Origin: Chloroflexota bacterium
GTDB lineage: Bacteria > Chloroflexota > Anaerolineae > B4-G1
Assembly: GCA_003648085.1 (NCBI GenBank)
Contig: QMOC01000141.1
Location: 1-6,894 of the forward strand
DNA: 6,894 bases
Direction: 5' to 3'
This document shows positions 4,887-6,894 of this stretch, one piece after another. The notes below the pieces were generated by a model that saw nothing but the letters and a program-made list of their open reading frames with translations, had not been told where the DNA came from and searched no databases. The stretch's first letter is position 1. The number at the start of each line of letters is the position of its first letter. Both the position numbers and the translations under genes were made by a program.

Positions 4887-6887
4887 CTATGGACACGTAT
4901 CAGGATCGGGGTAGGGAATAGCGCCCTCCCAGCGTGCCTCCTGCCCATCACCCGACCGGACGATGACCGTACCCCACCAGGATTTGCATCTTTGCCATTC
5001 GATCTCAAACGTGCCGTTGAAGAACTCTGTCTCGTCGCTGACGATGTTCAGGTAGTAACGGTAGTTGCCATCTCCACCCCACGCGGTCAGGCCCACCTGT
5101 GCCCACCACTTATTTTCGGGGATGTTATGCCAATCCACTACGACTGGCGCTGAGAAGTGGAGTGGCTCTATCGGTGTGGGCGTGAATTCCGGCGTGGAGG
5201 TAGCAGTGGACGTCGTCGTCGGTCGCGGTGTCGGCATCGAACCCACGCGGCAGGCAATCTCCAGTTCTCCCCCAATAGGGTTTCCCTCGCTGTCCCGTAA
5301 CTGCCATACGCTGGTATAAATGCCATAACCTGTCGGCGCTCGCAGAGTGATCTCAATCTCTGCGGTCTCCCCTGGCGAGAGCGATTCGATCTCCGGTGCC
5401 TCCACGGTTTCCAACTCATCACCGGATATGAAGACCAATTCAATGTCCTTCGGCCAGGCACACGTGCCCGTGTTCTTGATCTCCCACCGCTTGACGAATT
5501 GCTGGCCCGGCACGAGCACACTGGGCCGGACCGGATGATCATTGATGACTTCCACATCGAACACGCAGGCGGCTATGGCGGTGGCGGTCAGATCGGGCGT
5601 AGGGGTGGGCGGCGAGGTAGGGGTGGAAGTAGGGGTAGGAGAGGGAGTCGGTGTGACACCTGTGGTCGCTTCATAAGTTGCCAATGCAGCGGCTACCTGA
5701 GTCGCAATGGCGTCATATGTGGGGGCAGGCGTGCCGACTGTGCCAGGCGTAGGTGTCATCGCCTGCGAGAGCAGAGTGGCCAGCAGGCGGCGCGGTGCCC
5801 CGGTGATGAGGAGGGCAGCACAGCCAAGCAGAATCAGAGCCAGCGCGGTGATAAGCACTGCGATCCAGCGGCGTTTTGGACGAGCGGTGGAGGTCGCAGA
5901 AGGGGGCGGGGTGGTCGCTGGGGGACGATAGGCCGGAACACCCGGCAATGTTGCCGCTTCCCACTGCCTTACCTGGCCGTGGGGATAGGTGGCGGTCGCT
6001 CCCTCGAGTGTCGCTGACGCCATAGTGAGTTCCGGTGGGATTGGTTCGATGGGTTCGCCGGCCATAGCCCGTTCCAGATCGGCAGCGAATTCCCCGGCGG
6101 TCTGATAGCGGTCGTCGGGTGACTTGGCCAGTGCCCGCATAATCACTGCCTCGATGGCAGGAGGCAGATCAGGGTTGAAGGCAGTGGGAGGCGGTAAGAG
6201 ATCGTTGATGTGTTTGAGGATGATACCCAGTGGCGTATCGGCATCGAATGGGAGGTGCCCGGTGACCAATTGGTATAGGATAATGCCCAGTGAGTAAATG
6301 TCGGCTCGCTCATCCCCGGCCTGGCCCATTCCCTGCTCGGGGGCCATGTACGCGGGCGTTCCCACCATCGCCCCGCTGGCTGTCAATGCAGTGGTATTGA
6401 CCATCTTGGCGATGCCAAAGTCGGTGAGGATAACCTGGCCATCTTGGGTAAACATAATGTTGGCAGGCTTGACATCCCGATGTACCATCCCACGCTGATG
6501 GGCATAGTCCAGGGCGCCAGCGACCGCAGTGACGATGTGAACCGCCTCCTCCAACGGCAGTATTTGGTCCTTCCGTGCCATCTCTTGTAGGCGCGCCTTC
6601 AGGGTAGGACCATCAATGAACTCCATAACCATATAGTAGGCGTTGGTTTCCGCGTCGAAATCAAAATCGTAGACCTGGATGATGTTAGGGTGACGGAGCA
6701 TAGCGACGACTCGCGCCTCGCGCCGGAAGCGGGTCAGAAAGTCCTCCTCGTCAGCCAGGAAGGAGTGGAGGACCTTAATGGCGACGTAGCGATCGAGGCC
6801 CGGATGGTAGGCCTTATAGACCTCGGCCATACCGCCGCTCCCCAGGTGCTCGATAATACGGTACTTACCCAGTGTCCTGCCGATCAA
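4887..6887 (-). CDS. Transmembrane Ser/Thr protein kinase with NBR1/FW-type extracytoplasmic domain
   Basis: A 666-residue PknB-like Hanks kinase that should sense something outside the membrane and phosphorylate cytoplasmic proteins. The kinase domain (about 9-275) has the glycine loop GSGGMAEV (16-23), Lys38 (VAIK), Glu57, HRDVKPAN (136-143), DFG (156-158), a Thr/Ser-rich activation segment ending in APE (182-184), and Asp196. All catalytic residues are present, so it should be active. A Pro/Thr-rich juxtamembrane region (about 283-338) leads to one membrane helix (341-363). Outside lie a Thr-Pro linker (412-432), an Ig-like NBR1/FW domain (about 441-548; Trp468, Trp478, Trp528), a second Thr/Pro linker (550-573) and a Trp-rich C-terminal module (577-666). 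The start taken is TTG at 6887, giving the usual MIGRTLGKYRI opening, with AGGA only 3 bases before it. An in-frame start beyond the window edge cannot be excluded. It is convergent to the CcdA gene. Confidence 0.9.
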   Translation of the reverse strand: MIGRTLGKYRIIEHLGSGGMAEVYKAYHPGLDRYVAIKVLHSFLADEEDFLTRFRREARVVAMLRHPNIIQVYDFDFDAETNAYYMVMEFIDGPTLKARLQEMARKDQILPLEEAVHIVTAVAGALDYAHQRGMVHRDVKPANIMFTQDGQVILTDFGIAKMVNTTALTASGAMVGTPAYMAPEQGMGQAGDERADIYSLGIILYQLVTGHLPFDADTPLGIILKHINDLLPPPTAFNPDLPPAIEAVIMRALAKSPDDRYQTAGEFAADLERAMAGEPIEPIPPELTMASATLEGATATYPHGQVRQWEAATLPGVPAYRPPATTPPPSATSTARPKRRWIAVLITALALILLGCAALLITGAPRRLLATLLSQAMTPTPGTVGTPAPTYDAIATQVAAALATYEATTGVTPTPSPTPTSTPTSPPTPTPDLTATAIAACVFDVEVINDHPVRPSVLVPGQQFVKRWEIKNTGTCAWPKDIELVFISGDELETVEAPEIESLSPGETAEIEITLRAPTGYGIYTSVWQLRDSEGNPIGGELEIACRVGSMPTPRPTTTSTATSTPEFTPTPIEPLHFSAPVVVDWHNIPENKWWAQVGLTAWGGDGNYRYYLNIVSDETEFFNGTFEIEWQRCKSWWGTVIVRSGDGQEARWEGAIPYPDPDTCP

Positions 6888-6894
6888 TTTCCTA

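Noticed and set aside
4614..4921. Small overlapping plus-strand frames between the CcdA gene and the kinase
   Set aside because: They start inside the CcdA gene or the terminator hairpin, lack ribosome-binding sites and show no conserved motif.
5592..5654. Repetitive purine-rich DNA that looks like a tandem repeat
   Set aside because: It is the codon-level trace of the Thr-Pro linker of the kinase (residues 412-432), not a CRISPR array or mobile element.

Overview
The window is GC-rich bacterial DNA carrying four full-length or nearly full-length genes plus the 3' part of a fifth. Composition, a long Ser/Thr kinase with Thr-Pro linkers and an NBR1-type (FW) ectodomain, a bacterial Elp3 and a two-gene short Suf pair together suggest an anaerobic or microaerophilic Chloroflexota bacterium (Anaerolineae-like). 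That taxonomic call is inference; no rRNA or marker gene is present.

Layout. Bases 1-812 (+) hold the C-terminal half of an Elp3-type radical SAM/acetyltransferase tRNA wobble-uridine enzyme, cut by the window edge. A 303-base gap follows. It contains a tandem stem-loop (852-887), a good extended -10 promoter (930-957) and a structured leader starting near 964. Bases 1116-1907 and 1900-2898 (+) form an overlapping two-gene operon: a SufC-type ABC ATPase and a short (332 aa) SufB/SufD-family scaffold. No sufD, sufS, sufE or sufU adjoins them inside the window, which matches the minimal SUF-like (SMS, SmsC-SmsB) iron-sulfur cluster assembly system. A 150-base gap with a second extended -10 promoter (2910-2937) and a strong ribosome-binding site leads into 3049-4641 (+). 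That gene encodes a secreted-plus-membrane thiol-disulfide protein: signal peptide, two thioredoxin-like domains (CPHC and CQEC) and a CcdA/DsbD-type membrane domain with its two buried cysteines. The convergent gap 4642-4886 has a 12-bp hairpin, probably a terminator, and short degenerate repeats. Bases 4887-6887 (-) encode a transmembrane Ser/Thr kinase with an extracytoplasmic FW/NBR1-like domain and a Trp-rich C-terminal module.

How they may work together. The Suf-type pair would build Fe-S clusters, Elp3 is an Fe-S client enzyme, and the thioredoxin/CcdA protein would move reducing power across the membrane to extracytoplasmic thiols. The two downstream plus-strand units have their own promoters of the same type, so they may be co-regulated rather than one operon. 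The kinase is convergent and probably independent. The most notable items are the minimal Fe-S pair with its structured leader, the double-thioredoxin CcdA fusion, and the kinase ectodomain. No mobile element, CRISPR array, tRNA or rRNA was seen.
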